64,000 nt of DNA, from the NCBI RefSeq assembly GCF_959020145.1, contig NZ_CAUEQY010000001.1, positions 1 through 64,000 of the forward strand, given 5' to 3'. Below, piece by piece: positions 1-10,221 of this stretch. The first letter of the stretch is position 1; each line of letters opens with the position of its first letter. This stretch comes from an uncultured Bifidobacterium sp. (lineage in GTDB: Bacteria; Actinomycetota; Actinomycetes; Actinomycetales; Bifidobacteriaceae). The notes under the pieces are model-generated. The model had not been told where the DNA came from and made no database searches. It saw nothing but the letters and a program-made list of their open reading frames with translations. The position numbers and the translations under genes are program-made.

Positions 1-1459
1 AACCTTCCATACCGTCGATGTCAACGACATGGTCGAAACGCACGTCGGCGGTCTCAAGACCGCGCAGCGCGGCCGGAGCGGTGGTGCCGGTGGCCTTGGC
101 AAGCACGTCCATGCATTCGAAATCGGTGCCGGACGCGTCAAGACCCAGAGATTCGTTGACTACGCGCGGGAACTTGTACGGGCTGGCGGTGGACAGCAGC
201 ACGCGCGGCGTGAGCGGATCGCGCGGCATCTGCTGCATGACGTAGTAGCCGCATGCGGTGTGCGGGTCGATCACGTAATGGTTCTTGTTCCAGCAGTCCG
301 CGATCATCTCGCGCACCTGGTTCTCATCGGCCCAACCGGTGCCGAAGATGGAACGAATCTTCTTCATCATCGGCTCGGGAACCTCGTAGGCGCCCCACTG
401 GCTCAGATCGTTCATCAGCATGGAGATCAGGCGCGTGTCCTTGTCGGACATGTAATACAGCATGCGCTCCAGGTTCGATGAGATGAGGATATCCATCGAC
501 GGGGAAATGGTCTGGAAGAACGGACGTTGACGGTTGTACGTGCCGGAAGTCAGGAAGTCGAACAGCACGTTGTTCTTGTCGGACGCCACCACAAGATGCT
601 TGACCGGCAGGCCCAGCAGCTTCGCGTAATAGCCGGCGAGGATGTCGCCGAAATTACCCGTCGGCACAACGAACTCGACCTCGTCGCCCACATTGATGAC
701 CTGGCGTTCCAGCAGCTGCGCGTACGCGGAGAAGTAATAGACGACCTGCGGCACCAGACGGCCCACATTGATGGAATTCGCGGAGGAAAGCACCACATGC
801 GAATCATCGGCGAGACGTTCGGCAAGCTCCTTGTCGCCGAAGATGCGCTTGACGGCGGACTGCGCGTCATCGAAATTGCCCTTGACCGCGCACACGTTCA
901 CATTGGAGCCGGACTGCGTGGTCATCTGCAGCTCCTGCACCTGGCTGACCTTGCCTTCCGGATAGAACACGGTGATGCCGGTGCCCGCGGCGTCCGCGAA
1001 ACCAGCCAACGCGGCCTTGCCGGTGTCGCCGGACGTGGCGGTGACGATCATGATCTTCTCATCCGCGTCGCCATCCGCCGGAGTGGTGCGCGCCATGAAA
1101 CGCGGCAGAATCTGCAGCGCCACATCCTTGAACGCGGAAGTCGGACCGTTGAACAGTTCCATCACATAGTCATCGCCGAGCGGCTTGACCGGAGTGATCT
1201 TCTCGTCGGACCACTGCGGGCCGTACGCTTCGTCGATGCACTCCTTGAGCTCGGCCTCGGTGTAGTCCGGCAGCAGCACGGACAGCACATCGAACGCGAT
1301 CTGCTGGTAGGACTTGCCGGCCAAGGAAGCGATATCCACATGGGTCTCACCCAAGGAGTCGGTCACGAACAGGCCGCCATCATCGGCGATGCCCTTGCGG
1401 ATGGCCTGCTTGGAGGTAAGCGAATCGGTGGTGCTGCGTGTGCTGTGGAACGTGGTCAC
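1..1459 (-). CDS. thrC: Threonine synthase (3' end of gene outside window)
   Basis: Pyridoxal-phosphate enzyme that converts O-phosphohomoserine to threonine in the cytosol. The minus-strand frame opens with GTG at 1459 ([14 protein letters not shown]) and stays open to the left edge, about 486 codons. Family features are visible: an N-terminal ADDGGLF segment, NGPTSAFKD, which holds the PLP lysine in this family, and [12 protein letters not shown] followed by [16 protein letters not shown]. The usual length is about 490-500 residues, so only a short C-terminus is missing. It diverges from glyA, with 300 bp between the two starts in which no riboswitch or clear attenuator was recognised. The family call is firm; the GTG start is chosen because the protein begins there at the usual family position. 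Confidence 0.93.
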   Translation of the reverse strand, partial: MTTFHSTRSTTDSLTSKQAIRKGIADDGGLFVTDSLGETHVDIASLAGKSYQQIAFDVLSVLLPDYTEAELKECIDEAYGPQWSDEKITPVKPLGDDYVMELFNGPTSAFKDVALQILPRFMARTTPADGDADEKIMIVTATSGDTGKAALAGFADAAGTGITVFYPEGKVSQVQELQMTTQSGSNVNVCAVKGNFDDAQSAVKRIFGDKELAERLADDSHVVLSSANSINVGRLVPQVVYYFSAYAQLLERQVINVGDEVEFVVPTGNFGDILAGYYAKLLGLPVKHLVVASDKNNVLFDFLTSGTYNRQRPFFQTISPSMDILISSNLERMLYYMSDKDTRLISMLMNDLSQWGAYEVPEPMMKKIRSIFGTGWADENQVREMIADCWNKNHYVIDPHTACGYYVMQQMPRDPLTPRVLLSTASPYKFPRVVNESLGLDASGTDFECMDVLAKATGTTAPAALRGLETADVRFDHVVDIDGMEG

Positions 1460-1759
1460 TTGATTTCCTTAGCAATAGAACGGACAGATTACGTCAAACG
1501 TGCTTCTCAGTGTACCGGCACAGGTGGGAAGAACGTCGCCTCGCGTCCGTGGAATGGGACGCCGACCCCATACGATTGCCGACGGAAGGTCCTGCTTTTC
1601 CACGTGGCCCGCGATCGTGCCGTCCATGTCTTCGCGCGCAGGCGGTGCCATATTTCCCACATGTTTCGAAACCCGGTTTTCCTCCGATCGTTTTCACACG
1701 TACACTGCTCTGTAACCCGCGGTACAGCGGATGATCATTCCGAAGTCAAGGAGGGCTTC

Positions 1760-3067
1760 ATGACTGCATCACCTCTTGCGCAAACACCGAACGACATGTT
1801 CAACGCGCCCATCGCCGAAGCGGATCCGGAAATCGCCGAAATCCTCGACGCCGAACTATCCAGGCAGCAAAACGGACTCGAAATGATCGCATCCGAGAAT
1901 TTCGTGCCACGCGCCGTCCTACAGGCACAAGGCTCCGTACTGACCAACAAATACGCCGAAGGCTATCCGGGACGCCGCTACTACGGCGGCTGCGAGCAGG
2001 TGGACAAAATCGAAACCATCGCCCGCGAACGCGCCAAAAGCCTATTCGGCGCCGAATACGCCAACGTACAGCCGCACTCCGGCGCACAGGCCAACGCAGC
2101 CGTCTACCAGGCGCTCGTCAAACCCGGCGACACGGTTCTCGGCCTCGCCCTCGACCACGGCGGCCACCTCACCCATGGCATGAAAATCAACTTCTCCGGC
2201 CGCTTCTACCACGCCGAAGCCTACGGCGTGAATCCCGAAACCTTCCGCATCGACCCGGAAATCATCCGCCAGCGTGCGCTCGAGACCCATCCCGCCATGA
2301 TCATCGGCGGATGGAGCGCCTACCCGCGCATCGAAGACTTCAAAGCCATGAAGGAGATCGCCGACGAGGTCGGCGCCAAATTCTGGGTGGACATGGCCCA
2401 CTTCGCCGGCCTCGTAGCCGCCGGACTGCATCCAAGCCCCGTCCCATACGCCGACGTCGTATCCTCCACCGCGCACAAAACCCTCGGCGGCCCACGCTCC
2501 GGCTTCATCCTCGCCAAGCAGGAATACGCCAAGAAACTCAACTCCGCCGTATTCCCCGGCCAGCAAGGCGGCCCGCTCATGCACGTCATCGCCGGCAAGG
2601 CCGTCGCCTTCAAAGTCGCCGCCACCCCGGAATTCAAAGACCGCATGCAACGCACCCTCGACGGCGCCAAGATCCTTGCCGAACGCCTCATGGCCGACGA
2701 CGTCAAAAACAACGGCATCAGCGTCCTGACCGGCGGTACCGACGTGCACCTGGTCATGGTCGACCTACGCAACAGCGAAATGGACGGCAAACAAGGCGAA
2801 GACCTGCTCGCACAATGCGGCATCACCATCAACCGCAACACCGTCCCGTTCGACCCACGCCCCGCATCCGTGGCCTCCGGCCTGCGCATCGGCACCAGCG
2901 CACTCGCCACCCGCGGCTTCGGACCCAAGGAATACGAGGAAGTCGCCGACATCATCGGCACCGCTCTCGCCGCAGGACAGGACGCCGACGTCGACGCGCT
3001 CAAGGCGCGCGTCGACAAGCTTGCCGAAGACTTCCCGCTTTACCCGGGACTCGACCAAATCCACTGA
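1760..3067 (+). CDS. glyA: Serine hydroxymethyltransferase
   Basis: Cytosolic PLP enzyme that interconverts serine and glycine with tetrahydrofolate, the main source of one-carbon units. The 435-residue protein has the usual family length. It carries the motifs EMIASENF near the N-terminus, [25 protein letters not shown] and the PLP-lysine box [14 protein letters not shown]. The start at ATG 1760 has AAGGAGG at 1748-1754. The same frame stays open far upstream (from 527), but that part is antisense to thrC and has no SHMT similarity, so the longer start is rejected. Single-gene unit as far as the sequence shows. Confidence 0.96.
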   Translation: MTASPLAQTPNDMFNAPIAEADPEIAEILDAELSRQQNGLEMIASENFVPRAVLQAQGSVLTNKYAEGYPGRRYYGGCEQVDKIETIARERAKSLFGAEYANVQPHSGAQANAAVYQALVKPGDTVLGLALDHGGHLTHGMKINFSGRFYHAEAYGVNPETFRIDPEIIRQRALETHPAMIIGGWSAYPRIEDFKAMKEIADEVGAKFWVDMAHFAGLVAAGLHPSPVPYADVVSSTAHKTLGGPRSGFILAKQEYAKKLNSAVFPGQQGGPLMHVIAGKAVAFKVAATPEFKDRMQRTLDGAKILAERLMADDVKNNGISVLTGGTDVHLVMVDLRNSEMDGKQGEDLLAQCGITINRNTVPFDPRPASVASGLRIGTSALATRGFGPKEYEEVADIIGTALAAGQDADVDALKARVDKLAEDFPLYPGLDQIH

Positions 3068-3171
3068 TCACCAGCCTCGACTGACGAAATCGCGTCCCGC
3101 CGCGCAACCAACGACCCGAAAATGGCCGTCATTGCCCAGCGAGGCGTGATTTCGCGCTATTCTAAGAGACT

Positions 3172-4485
3172 ATGACGAATCCACAGAACCAAGGCACCGC
3201 CATGAACACCGACGTGTTCGAAGCAGTATGCGCCATGGGCGACGCAGCCCGCACCGTGCAATCGCAACTTGCCCAGGCAAACACCGAAGCCAAAAACCAA
3301 CTGCTCAACGCCATCGCCGACGCACTCGACCAGCATGCGGACGACATCGCCGCAGCCAACGCGCTCGATATGAACCAAGCCGAAACCGACGGCATGGACG
3401 CCGGCAAACTCGACCGACTCAGATTCGACCAGCAGCGCATCACCGCCGCCGCGCAAGGCGTACGCCACGTGGCATCCCTACCAGACCCCATCGGCGAAAT
3501 CGTACGCGGATACCATCTGGAAAACGGCCTACGACTGCAGCAGGTACGCGTCCCCATCGGCGTGCTCGGCATGATCTACGAAGCACGTCCCAACGTCACC
3601 GTTGACGTTGCCTCCCTATGCATCAAATCCGGCAACGCCGTCCTGCTGCGCGGCGGACACGCGGCCGAACACACCAACGCGGCAACACTCGCCGTCATCG
3701 CCGACGTACTCACCAAACACGGATACGACCACAACATGATCGCCACCGTAGACCAATACGGACGCGACGGCGCCACCGCCATGATGGAAGCACGCGGCCA
3801 CATCGACGTGCTCATCCCACGCGGGGGAGCAGGACTCATCCAAGCCGTGGTACGCAACTCCAAAGTCCCCGTCATCGAAACCGGAGCCGGCAACGTGCAC
3901 ATCTACGTCGACCGCACCGGCAACCCCGACAAAGCCATCCCCATCCTCATCAACGCCAAAACCCAACGCGTCGGCGTATGCAACGCCACCGAAAAACTCC
4001 TCGTCCACAAAGACATCGCCGAAAGCTTCCTGCCGAAAGCCGCGGCAGCGCTCGCCGCAGCGGGAGTCGAAATGCATGCCGACGAACGCGCGTATGGCAT
4101 CATCGAACATGCCGGAATCGCAAATGCGCAACTCGTGCATGCCACCGACGAGGATTGGGACACCGAATATCTGGCACTCAAAATCGGCATCAAGGTGGTC
4201 GACTCGCTTGACGAGGCCATCGCGCATATCAACCGCCACTCCACCGGGCACACCGAATCCATCATCGCCGAAGACTATTCGGCCATCGAGGAATTCACCG
4301 CCCGCATCGACTCGGCGGTGGTGATGGTCAACGCCTCCACACGTTTCACCGATGGCGGCGTGTTCGGATTCGGCGCGGAACTTGGCATCTCCACACAGAA
4401 GATGCATGCGCGCGGTCCGATGGGGCTGCGCGAGATGACCACGACCAAATGGATTGGCTACGGAACAGGACAGGTGAGAGAATGA
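3172..4485 (+). CDS. proA: Glutamate-5-semialdehyde dehydrogenase (gamma-glutamyl phosphate reductase)
   Basis: Second enzyme of proline synthesis, reducing gamma-glutamyl phosphate with NADPH. The protein has 437 residues, slightly longer than typical, and an internal ATG at 3202 could be the true start. Diagnostic segments are [33 protein letters not shown] [15 protein letters not shown], and [16 protein letters not shown], which holds the catalytic cysteine. The stop codon overlaps the next start (ATGA at 4482-4485), so it is translationally coupled to the following gene and to nadD. Confidence 0.95.
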   Translation: MTNPQNQGTAMNTDVFEAVCAMGDAARTVQSQLAQANTEAKNQLLNAIADALDQHADDIAAANALDMNQAETDGMDAGKLDRLRFDQQRITAAAQGVRHVASLPDPIGEIVRGYHLENGLRLQQVRVPIGVLGMIYEARPNVTVDVASLCIKSGNAVLLRGGHAAEHTNAATLAVIADVLTKHGYDHNMIATVDQYGRDGATAMMEARGHIDVLIPRGGAGLIQAVVRNSKVPVIETGAGNVHIYVDRTGNPDKAIPILINAKTQRVGVCNATEKLLVHKDIAESFLPKAAAALAAAGVEMHADERAYGIIEHAGIANAQLVHATDEDWDTEYLALKIGIKVVDSLDEAIAHINRHSTGHTESIIAEDYSAIEEFTARIDSAVVMVNASTRFTDGGVFGFGAELGISTQKMHARGPMGLREMTTTKWIGYGTGQVRE

Positions 4486-5102
4486 GCGACGAAGTCATGC
4501 AGGACAATATGCAGCACACCATGCAGGACAACAAGAACCCATGGAACGCGGACTTGACCGACCCAATGCTCAGATTGCGATTGGCATCCGAACGATTGAG
4601 CATCGTGCGGTATGTGTTCCTTGTGCAGGTCGAAGACGGTATCGCGTCAGCGGATGAACGCGCCTCGCTCGAATACGCCGACGCGGTGCTGATCGGCTGG
4701 CCCGAAACCGACGCTTCGGACGTCATCACTCCCGATGCCGCCCAGCTTGACGATATCGACGAGCAGATGCGGGTCATGGAACAGCACATCGCCAAGTTCA
4801 GCGCGATGGAACGAGACCATGACATCGTCGGCATGACCGACACGCTGATTCGTGTCACCGAGCGCGTTGCCGGAATCCGCAGCATATACCAGCCGGATTT
4901 CCCGCTGCCGACATTCGCCGAGATTCGACGTGTGGTGCAGGACGAGTGGGATGAGGATATGGACAAGATCGATCCCGACAACGCCTCACCGACCGCGGAC
5001 AGCATCGAGCAGGAAACCGCCGACGCGGATAAAGAGCAGCAGGCCGAGAAACAGGCCGAACAGCAGGCCGATGGCGCGCAAAAGAGCGGAGCGTCCGCAT
5101 GA
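4482..5102 (+). CDS. Unknown protein between proA and nadD
   Basis: A 206-residue soluble protein with no recognised domain. It starts at ATG 4482 inside the proA stop (ATGA overlap) and ends by overlapping the nadD start in the same way (5099-5102). The middle is helical and acidic with repeated ATDTLIRV-like helices. The C-terminal 40 residues are low complexity, rich in Glu, Gln, Ala and Asp. I recall similar proteins at this locus in bifidobacteria, but no function can be read from the sequence. Coupling to proA and nadD suggests co-expression. Confidence 0.8.
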   Translation: MSDEVMQDNMQHTMQDNKNPWNADLTDPMLRLRLASERLSIVRYVFLVQVEDGIASADERASLEYADAVLIGWPETDASDVITPDAAQLDDIDEQMRVMEQHIAKFSAMERDHDIVGMTDTLIRVTERVAGIRSIYQPDFPLPTFAEIRRVVQDEWDEDMDKIDPDNASPTADSIEQETADADKEQQAEKQAEQQADGAQKSGASA

Positions 5103-5845
5103 CCGGACCAAAACGCATGCGGCCGGAATCTGCGGAGGCCGATCCCGAACTGACCGTCAGCTACGTGGTCGAGCCGGAACGACGCATGTCGGAACTATCC
5201 GTAGACCGGCCGCAATCAGCCGTGACCACCGGACGCAGGTCCGCACGAGGCAACTGGCACAACCGGTTGCGCATCGGCATCATGGGCGGCACTTTCGATC
5301 CGATCCATAACGGCCATTTGGTCGCAGCCTCCGAAGTGTCCTGGGTGTACGACCTCGACGAGGTGATCTTCGTGCCGACCGGACGGCCGGTGTTCAAGTT
5401 GGACAAGAAGGTCACCAATGCGGAGGACCGGTACCTTATGACGGTCATCGCCACCGCGTCGAACCCGAAATTCACCGTGTCGCGCGTGGACATCGACCGT
5501 CCCGGCGTCACCTACACCATCGACACCCTGCGTGACATCCGCGCCCAGTATCCCGATGCGGAACTGTTCTTCATCACCGGTGCCGACGCCGTGGCGGAGA
5601 TCATGCAATGGAAGGACGCCAACAAGATGTGGGAGCTGGCGCATTTCGTGGCCGTGACACGTCCCGGTTATTCCTCGCCGGACGGCGTGAAATTACCTGA
5701 AGGCAAGGTGGATACGCTGGAGATTCCCGCATTGGCGATTTCTTCCACGGATGTGCGTCGCCGCGCCGAACATGGCGAACCCGTCTGGTATCTCGTACCC
5801 GACGGCGTGGTGCAATACATCGGCAAACACGGCCTATACCGATAG
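5099..5845 (+). CDS. nadD: Nicotinate-nucleotide adenylyltransferase
   Basis: Adenylates nicotinate mononucleotide in NAD synthesis. The nucleotidyltransferase signature [17 protein letters not shown] lies at about residues 57-73 and the C-terminal ISSTDVRRR box (ISSTxVR) is present, so the catalytic core is complete. The first 55 residues are an extension rich in Glu and Arg that is not needed for the core fold. A shorter start closer to the signature is possible (ATG at 5281 is too short), so the coupled ATG at 5099 (ATGA overlap) is preferred. Confidence 0.92.
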   Translation: MTGPKRMRPESAEADPELTVSYVVEPERRMSELSVDRPQSAVTTGRRSARGNWHNRLRIGIMGGTFDPIHNGHLVAASEVSWVYDLDEVIFVPTGRPVFKLDKKVTNAEDRYLMTVIATASNPKFTVSRVDIDRPGVTYTIDTLRDIRAQYPDAELFFITGADAVAEIMQWKDANKMWELAHFVAVTRPGYSSPDGVKLPEGKVDTLEIPALAISSTDVRRRAEHGEPVWYLVPDGVVQYIGKHGLYR

Positions 5846-5956
5846 AAGGTGGACGGAACGATCGCATGGCCCCCGAACACACGGGGTCGGTGAGGTCTGC
5901 GCGGCCGGTTAGTATGGGTCACATCCACTTCGCTAGAACAGACGTTTGGAGACACG

Positions 5957-6976
5957 GTGAGCGCAATCCTTGAAGGAAAGCCGGATAAGAACCTTATCCT
6001 TGTCACAGGCAGAGCACACCCGAAGCTGGCGGCGGAAGTCGCCGAACAGCTCGGCATTGATGTTCTGGAAACCACAGCATACGATTTTGCGAACGGCGAA
6101 ATGTACGTGCGCTACACCGAGTCCGTGCGTGGCGCGGACGTGTTCGTACTGCAGAGCCATTCCAATCCGGTCAACCAGGCCATCATGGAACAGCTCATCA
6201 TGATTGATGCGTTGAAGCGTGCTTCCGCGCGTTCCATCACCGCGGTCTGCCCGCTGCTGGGCTATTCCCGCCAGGATAAGAAGCACCGCGGCCGCGAGCC
6301 CATCTCCTGCCGTCTGGTGTTTGACCTGCTCAAGACCGCAGGCGCCGACCGCATCATGAGCGTCGATCTGCATGCGGCGCAGTCGCAAGGCTTCTTTGAC
6401 GGCCCGGTTGATCATCTCATCGCCATGCCGGTGCTGGTCGATTACATCCGTGACCGTTTCTCCAACCAACTTGACAACGTCGCTGTCGTCTCCCCGGACG
6501 CCGGTCGTATCCGTGTTGCCGAACAGTGGGCGCAGCGCCTCGGCGGCGGTCCGCTCGCCTTCGTGCACAAGACCCGCGACATCACCCGCCCGAACCAGGC
6601 GGTCGCCAACCGTGTGGTCGGCGACGTCGCAGGCAAGGACTGCGTGCTTGTCGACGACCTGATTGACACCGCGGGCACCATCGCCGGCGCATGCAACGTG
6701 CTTAAGGATGCCGGAGCCAAGTCGGTGACCGTCGTCGCCACGCATGGCGTGCTGTCCGGCCCGGCCGTGGACCGACTGAAGAACTGCGGCGCACGCGAGG
6801 TCGTGCTCACCGATACCGTGCCGATTCCGGAAGAAAAGCGTTGGGACGGTCTGACTGTTCTGTCGATCGCGCCGTTGCTGGCAAGTGCCATCCGCGCCGT
6901 GTTCGAAGACGGTTCCGTTGCCGAACTGTTCGACACGTATCCGGAACATCACGGCCAGGGCTTCCTGTTCGCCTGA
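5957..6976 (+). CDS. prs: Ribose-phosphate pyrophosphokinase (PRPP synthetase)
   Basis: Makes PRPP from ribose-5-phosphate and ATP for purine, pyrimidine, histidine and NAD synthesis. The 339-residue protein starts with GTG at 5957, preceded by GGAGA. Family motifs are FANGEMYVRYTESVRG, the KKHRGREPISCRL flexible loop, SVDLHAAQSQGFFDGPVDHL, and the PRPP-binding loop CVLVDDLIDTAGTI. It lies downstream of nadD with a 111-bp gap, so it probably has its own promoter. A terminator follows at 7034. Confidence 0.95.
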   Translation: MSAILEGKPDKNLILVTGRAHPKLAAEVAEQLGIDVLETTAYDFANGEMYVRYTESVRGADVFVLQSHSNPVNQAIMEQLIMIDALKRASARSITAVCPLLGYSRQDKKHRGREPISCRLVFDLLKTAGADRIMSVDLHAAQSQGFFDGPVDHLIAMPVLVDYIRDRFSNQLDNVAVVSPDAGRIRVAEQWAQRLGGGPLAFVHKTRDITRPNQAVANRVVGDVAGKDCVLVDDLIDTAGTIAGACNVLKDAGAKSVTVVATHGVLSGPAVDRLKNCGAREVVLTDTVPIPEEKRWDGLTVLSIAPLLASAIRAVFEDGSVAELFDTYPEHHGQGFLFA

Positions 6977-7033
6977 TTTTCTAGGAAACTCGGATACTTC
7001 TGACACTTCAGATATTTCGAGGTTTTACGTTAT

Positions 7034-7066
7034 ACGGGTTCCGGTTCATTCGGAACCCGTTTTCTT
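7034..7066 (+). terminator. Rho-independent terminator after prs
   Basis: Perfect 10-bp stem (acgggttccg / cggaacccgt) with a 7-nt loop, followed by a T-rich run (tttcttt). It sits 58 bp after the prs stop on the same strand. Confidence 0.85.
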
Positions 7067-7211
7067 TATGCTTTTCGCTGCATTGCACGCTGACGGTTGC
7101 GCGGGTGGGGGTGTTTCCGCCATGCCGTACGGGCCGATCCGACTTGTTCGAATGGTAATGCGTGCGGAACGTCATGATGCCCCCGCATCTTAAAAAAACG
7201 TCAGGCCGGCA

Positions 7212-7958
7212 TCAGACCTGTACGCCTGCGAGCTTCAGGAACTTCTTGTCGGACTGGATGCCTTGAGTCAGGAACTCTCCGTTCTTGAACAGCGCGTAGG
7301 TCGTGACCGGAGCTGGCGTATTCTGGGCCTGCTCACGGCTGATGATGTGAATGGTTTTTAATGGAATGCTGTGCTCTTCCGCCACCGCTTCCACGCGTGG
7401 CACCCAGTAGTGGGTGAACGGACACTGGTCCGTGTAATAGAGAACGAATCCATCACCATCCGCCGTGGGATATTTGGCGCATTCTTTGAATTGCGGAGGC
7501 TTCGTGTCCGAACCGAACGGCAGGTACATGAGCATGATTCCGCATGATGACGTGTCCGCAACCATGAAACCCTTGTGCGCAAGGTATTTCGCGTCGGAGA
7601 GGAATTCGCGCTTGCGTCCTTCGGCAGACAAAATACACAATCCCTTCCGCCCCTGCTCCTTCGCATCCCTCACGCACTCCCGTAACAGGTCGTTGGAATA
7701 TCCGTGCCCTTTCATGGAGCCGGCGACCCATAGACAGTCGATGTAAAGATACCCATCCGCTTGGATAGGAACCCACGCGTTCTCCGCGGGGATATATTCG
7801 ATGAAGCATTTTCCGCGTTCTACGCTGCGGTAGAAGATCAATCCTTCGTCGAATCGACGTTTGAGCCACTCCTTTTTCGCAAGGGCCTGTTTGCCGGACA
7901 TGGCGCAGCAGACGTGCTCTGCATCGATGTTGTCCCTGGTAATTCGAATGTATTCCAT
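7212..7958 (-). CDS. GNAT-family acetyltransferase with C-terminal YoaP-like domain
   Basis: A 248-residue protein. The N-terminal half is a GNAT fold: IDCLWVAGSMKGHGYSNDLL (beta4 and the acetyl-CoA loop, G-x-G-Y) followed by GLCILSAEGR and an AHKGFMVAD segment. The C-terminal half has CGIMLMYLPFG, then YTDQCPFTHYW, a CPF/Cys-containing strand-helix typical of YoaP-like extensions of such acetyltransferases, and ends TYALFKNGEFLTQGIQSDKK. The start at 7958 is preceded by AAGGAGG. The substrate is unknown. It is monocistronic and convergent with prs. Confidence 0.8.
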   Translation of the reverse strand: MEYIRITRDNIDAEHVCCAMSGKQALAKKEWLKRRFDEGLIFYRSVERGKCFIEYIPAENAWVPIQADGYLYIDCLWVAGSMKGHGYSNDLLRECVRDAKEQGRKGLCILSAEGRKREFLSDAKYLAHKGFMVADTSSCGIMLMYLPFGSDTKPPQFKECAKYPTADGDGFVLYYTDQCPFTHYWVPRVEAVAEEHSIPLKTIHIISREQAQNTPAPVTTYALFKNGEFLTQGIQSDKKFLKLAGVQV

Positions 7959-8113
7959 TCGGGACCTCCTTGTCTTGCGCGGTTCCGCCCATGTTGCCGC
8001 CTATGGCGTGGGATTATTGCCGAGTCTACTGGAAGGCGCCGTTCCTTGACATCAGCGTTGCTCCGAAAAAACGAGATTCCGGTTTCCATGACGTTTTCAG
8101 ACTTCCGTATTTT

Positions 8114-8141
8114 AGATATTTAGACAAACGTCTAAATATCT
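8114..8141. promoter_or_regulatory. Palindromic operator upstream of the ArsR-like gene
   Basis: Perfect inverted repeat agatatttagac - aaac - gtctaaatatct (12-bp arms, 4-nt spacer), ending 40 bp before the repressor start. AT-rich palindromes of this form are typical winged-helix ArsR operators, so autoregulation by the next gene is likely. Confidence 0.75.
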
Positions 8142-8181
8142 GGTAGGATGAATATCCCAATCCGATACTGGAAAGAGAGCG

Positions 8182-8460
8182 ATGATGGCAGGAGAAGGAT
8201 TCAAGGCACTCGCCGACCCCACGCGGCGTCGTATCCTCGAGCTGCTGCGTGCGGGGGATATGACCGCGGGGGAGCTCGCGGAGCATTTCGACATCAGCAA
8301 GCCATCGCTCAGTCACCATCTGGCGACTCTTAGGAACGCTGGTCTCGTAACGGACGAACGACATGGGCAGAACATCGTGTACAGCCTCAATACCACAGTT
8401 ATGCAGGACTTGGTCGGATGGTTCATGGGCTTCGCGGACGATCCGGAAGACAGGCAATGA
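8182..8460 (+). CDS. ArsR/SdpR-like transcriptional repressor
   Basis: A 92-residue winged-helix regulator. It reads ALADPTRRRILELLRAGD, then AGELAEHFDISKPSLSHHL (helix-turn-helix) and a beta-wing with RHGQNIVYSLN. No metal-binding cysteines are present in the recognition helix, so it is not a metal sensor. It resembles autorepressors of the SdpR type, which are encoded next to SdpI-like membrane proteins, as here. The start could be either of the two adjacent ATGs (8182/8185), which have GAGAG upstream. A palindromic operator lies upstream, and the stop overlaps the next start by ATGA. Confidence 0.88.
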   Translation: MMAGEGFKALADPTRRRILELLRAGDMTAGELAEHFDISKPSLSHHLATLRNAGLVTDERHGQNIVYSLNTTVMQDLVGWFMGFADDPEDRQ

Positions 8461-9179
8461 AAGGTCTGACAATGCAAAAGCAGGAAAAACCCGAGACAAC
8501 CAAAGCCTCGACCGGTATTCCGGCCCGTGTATGGGTCGTCCTCATGCTGCTTTGCGTGCTGAACGTCGTGGCGCATCTTGCCGCCATGCCGGGGCTACCT
8601 GAGCGCATTCCCATGCATTGGGGTGTTGACGGCGGTGTGAACGGATGGGGGCCACGTTGGATGGCATCCGTTCTGGGTGCGCTTCCATTGACGTTTCTCG
8701 CACTGTTCTATGTGGTGCCGCGCATTGATCCGAAAGGTGCCGCATATGCCAAGTTCGGCGGATTCTACCAAGGATTCGTGATCTCGTTCACGGTATTCAT
8801 GTGCGCCATCAGCTGGCTTGGGGAACTCACCGTCTGGAACCTCCTTCCTGGCAAGGGCGCGGTCAACGTCATCGTGTCCGGGGCGATCGGCGCGTTCTTC
8901 ATCGGCATGGGTAATTATCTACCTCGTGTGCGGCAAAACTACACGCTCGACATCAAAACGCCATGGGCGCTCGACGACCCCGACAACTGGCGCCGCACCC
9001 ACCGTTTCGGCGGAGCCTGTTTCATGGTGGTGGGCGTTAGCCTGATTGTGCTGGGATTTTTAGGAGGTATATTGCCTGAAACCTGGATTCTGGCAGTGAT
9101 TATGGTGCTTGCGATTGTCTCGGTCGCAGCCATGTATGTTTACTCGTATCTCATCTGGCACAAATCCCACAACAGCTGA
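8457..9179 (+). CDS. SdpI-family integral membrane protein
   Basis: A 240-residue membrane protein with about six hydrophobic segments. The first part has the DUF1648-like pattern LPERIPMHWGVDGGVNGW. The later part has the SdpI/YhfL-like segment YLPRVRQNYTLDIKTPWAL followed by DDPDNWRRTHRFGG. In Bacillus, SdpI gives immunity to the SdpC toxin and sequesters SdpR. Here the pairing with the overlapping ArsR-like repressor suggests the same two-gene logic, but no toxin gene is seen nearby. The start at 8457 (ATGA overlap) is preferred over ATG 8472. Confidence 0.85.
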   Translation: MKGLTMQKQEKPETTKASTGIPARVWVVLMLLCVLNVVAHLAAMPGLPERIPMHWGVDGGVNGWGPRWMASVLGALPLTFLALFYVVPRIDPKGAAYAKFGGFYQGFVISFTVFMCAISWLGELTVWNLLPGKGAVNVIVSGAIGAFFIGMGNYLPRVRQNYTLDIKTPWALDDPDNWRRTHRFGGACFMVVGVSLIVLGFLGGILPETWILAVIMVLAIVSVAAMYVYSYLIWHKSHNS

Positions 9180-9388
9180 TTGGGTAGCACCCCCGGTTTT
9201 CTTCAGCGAAACCACAGGGGAGTCCGACCCGAATTGCCTGACCGTGCGGGTCGTGTTGACGCGGATAAACGGATAAAAGACGCCCCGGTGACATGGAAAC
9301 TAGCGGTTAGCATGGGGACTCGTACTTGTAAGTGCAACAGGCATTCCGATGATGTTTGATTTTCCTGCATGCAAACCCGTCGTGTTCT

Positions 9389-9943
9389 TTATTTCTGTTG
9401 TATTGCGAGCAGTACGGTGGCGCGCAGGACGTCCTCGTCGGCGAAATTCAGGCCCCATATGATCTCGACCTTGTCGGTGAGGCGCTTCTGCACGCCGCCG
9501 ACGATCGCCGTGGCGTCGGACAGTTGGAGGCTCTTCGGACCTTCGATGGCGATTATCGCTCCCGTGACCTCGTCGGATGCGACGCTCGAATCATGGAACC
9601 GTCCGTCGAGCGCCTCCACGATGCCCGTCGACGACCCGCTTTCCACGCGGATGACCGTGGTCAGGGCGCCGGCGCAGACGCTTCTGACGTCGTCCCCATC
9701 GATGTGGATGTACTTGTTGTTGCCGAGGAATCCCTCCAACGCCGCGACGGCATCGTCCATCGTCGTGGCGGGATCCTCTCCCGGGACGGGCAGGAGGTCC
9801 ACGTCCACGCGGTCCGTGGCGTCCGTTCCGGCTGCCGGCATGCGGACGGTCAGTTCCCGTTCGCCGTCGTTTTCGTTCCATAGGATCTTGACGACATGGC
9901 TTCCGTCCGTCTTGTCCGTGGCGTCGATGTGTCGTGCGGTCAT
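9389..9943 (-). CDS. Protein resembling the C-terminal half of FtsZ (no GTPase domain)
   Basis: A 184-residue protein. From about residue 60 it aligns by eye with FtsZ from helix H7 onwards. IHIDGDDVRSVC (79-90) matches the T7 synergy loop LNVDFADVRTVM, with both catalytic aspartates kept (D82, D85). Residues 128-180 (GAIIAIEGPKSLQL ... EIIWGLNFADEDVLRATVLLA) match the C-terminal FtsZ sheet. The GTP-binding GGGTGTG domain is absent, and the N-terminal 55 residues are only a short acidic stretch. An A-rich RBS (AAAGGAACC) precedes the ATG. It could bind FtsZ or act as a filament end-cap; that is inference. The alignment is unaided and needs a profile search. Confidence 0.6.
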   Translation of the reverse strand: MTARHIDATDKTDGSHVVKILWNENDGERELTVRMPAAGTDATDRVDVDLLPVPGEDPATTMDDAVAALEGFLGNNKYIHIDGDDVRSVCAGALTTVIRVESGSSTGIVEALDGRFHDSSVASDEVTGAIIAIEGPKSLQLSDATAIVGGVQKRLTDKVEIIWGLNFADEDVLRATVLLAIQQK

Positions 9944-10075
9944 TTTTGGTTCCTTTTCGATGAGGCGGGTTCGTTTCTTTCCGGGGCATGTCCCGGCCGT
10001 TCTTACTTCTGTCGATGCCGGACGGGCGTGTGGTCCGATCGGGGCGAGTGCGAATCAGGACGGGGGCCGGCATGG

Positions 10076-10124
10076 GCGTCGTGGATCGGCGACGAGTCCC
10101 AAAAACGTCACCGATCCACGACGC
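10076..10124. repeat. Inverted repeat between the ABC operon and the FtsZ-like gene
   Basis: Perfect 14-bp arms gcgtcgtggatcgg / ccgatccacgacgc around a 21-nt loop that itself allows GAC/GTC pairing. No T-run follows on either strand, so it is not a standard intrinsic terminator. It lies in the 278-bp gap between two minus-strand units and could be a terminator variant, a processing site or an operator. Confidence 0.5.
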
Positions 10125-10221
10125 AATCCCGACACCCGTTTCGCAGCCGAGGACGATGGCGGAAGGGGCATTGGCGCGGTTCTTGCCGGCCATGACGGAA
10201 GACGTGGTCTGTGCGAGAGTG

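Noticed and set aside
527..1759. Very long open frame fused to the start of glyA
   Set aside because: It runs antisense to thrC and shows no protein-like sequence; SHMT similarity and a strong RBS begin at 1760.
1460..1759. Riboswitch or leader upstream of glyA/thrC
   Set aside because: No recognised glycine, SAM or T-box pattern in the 300-bp divergent gap.
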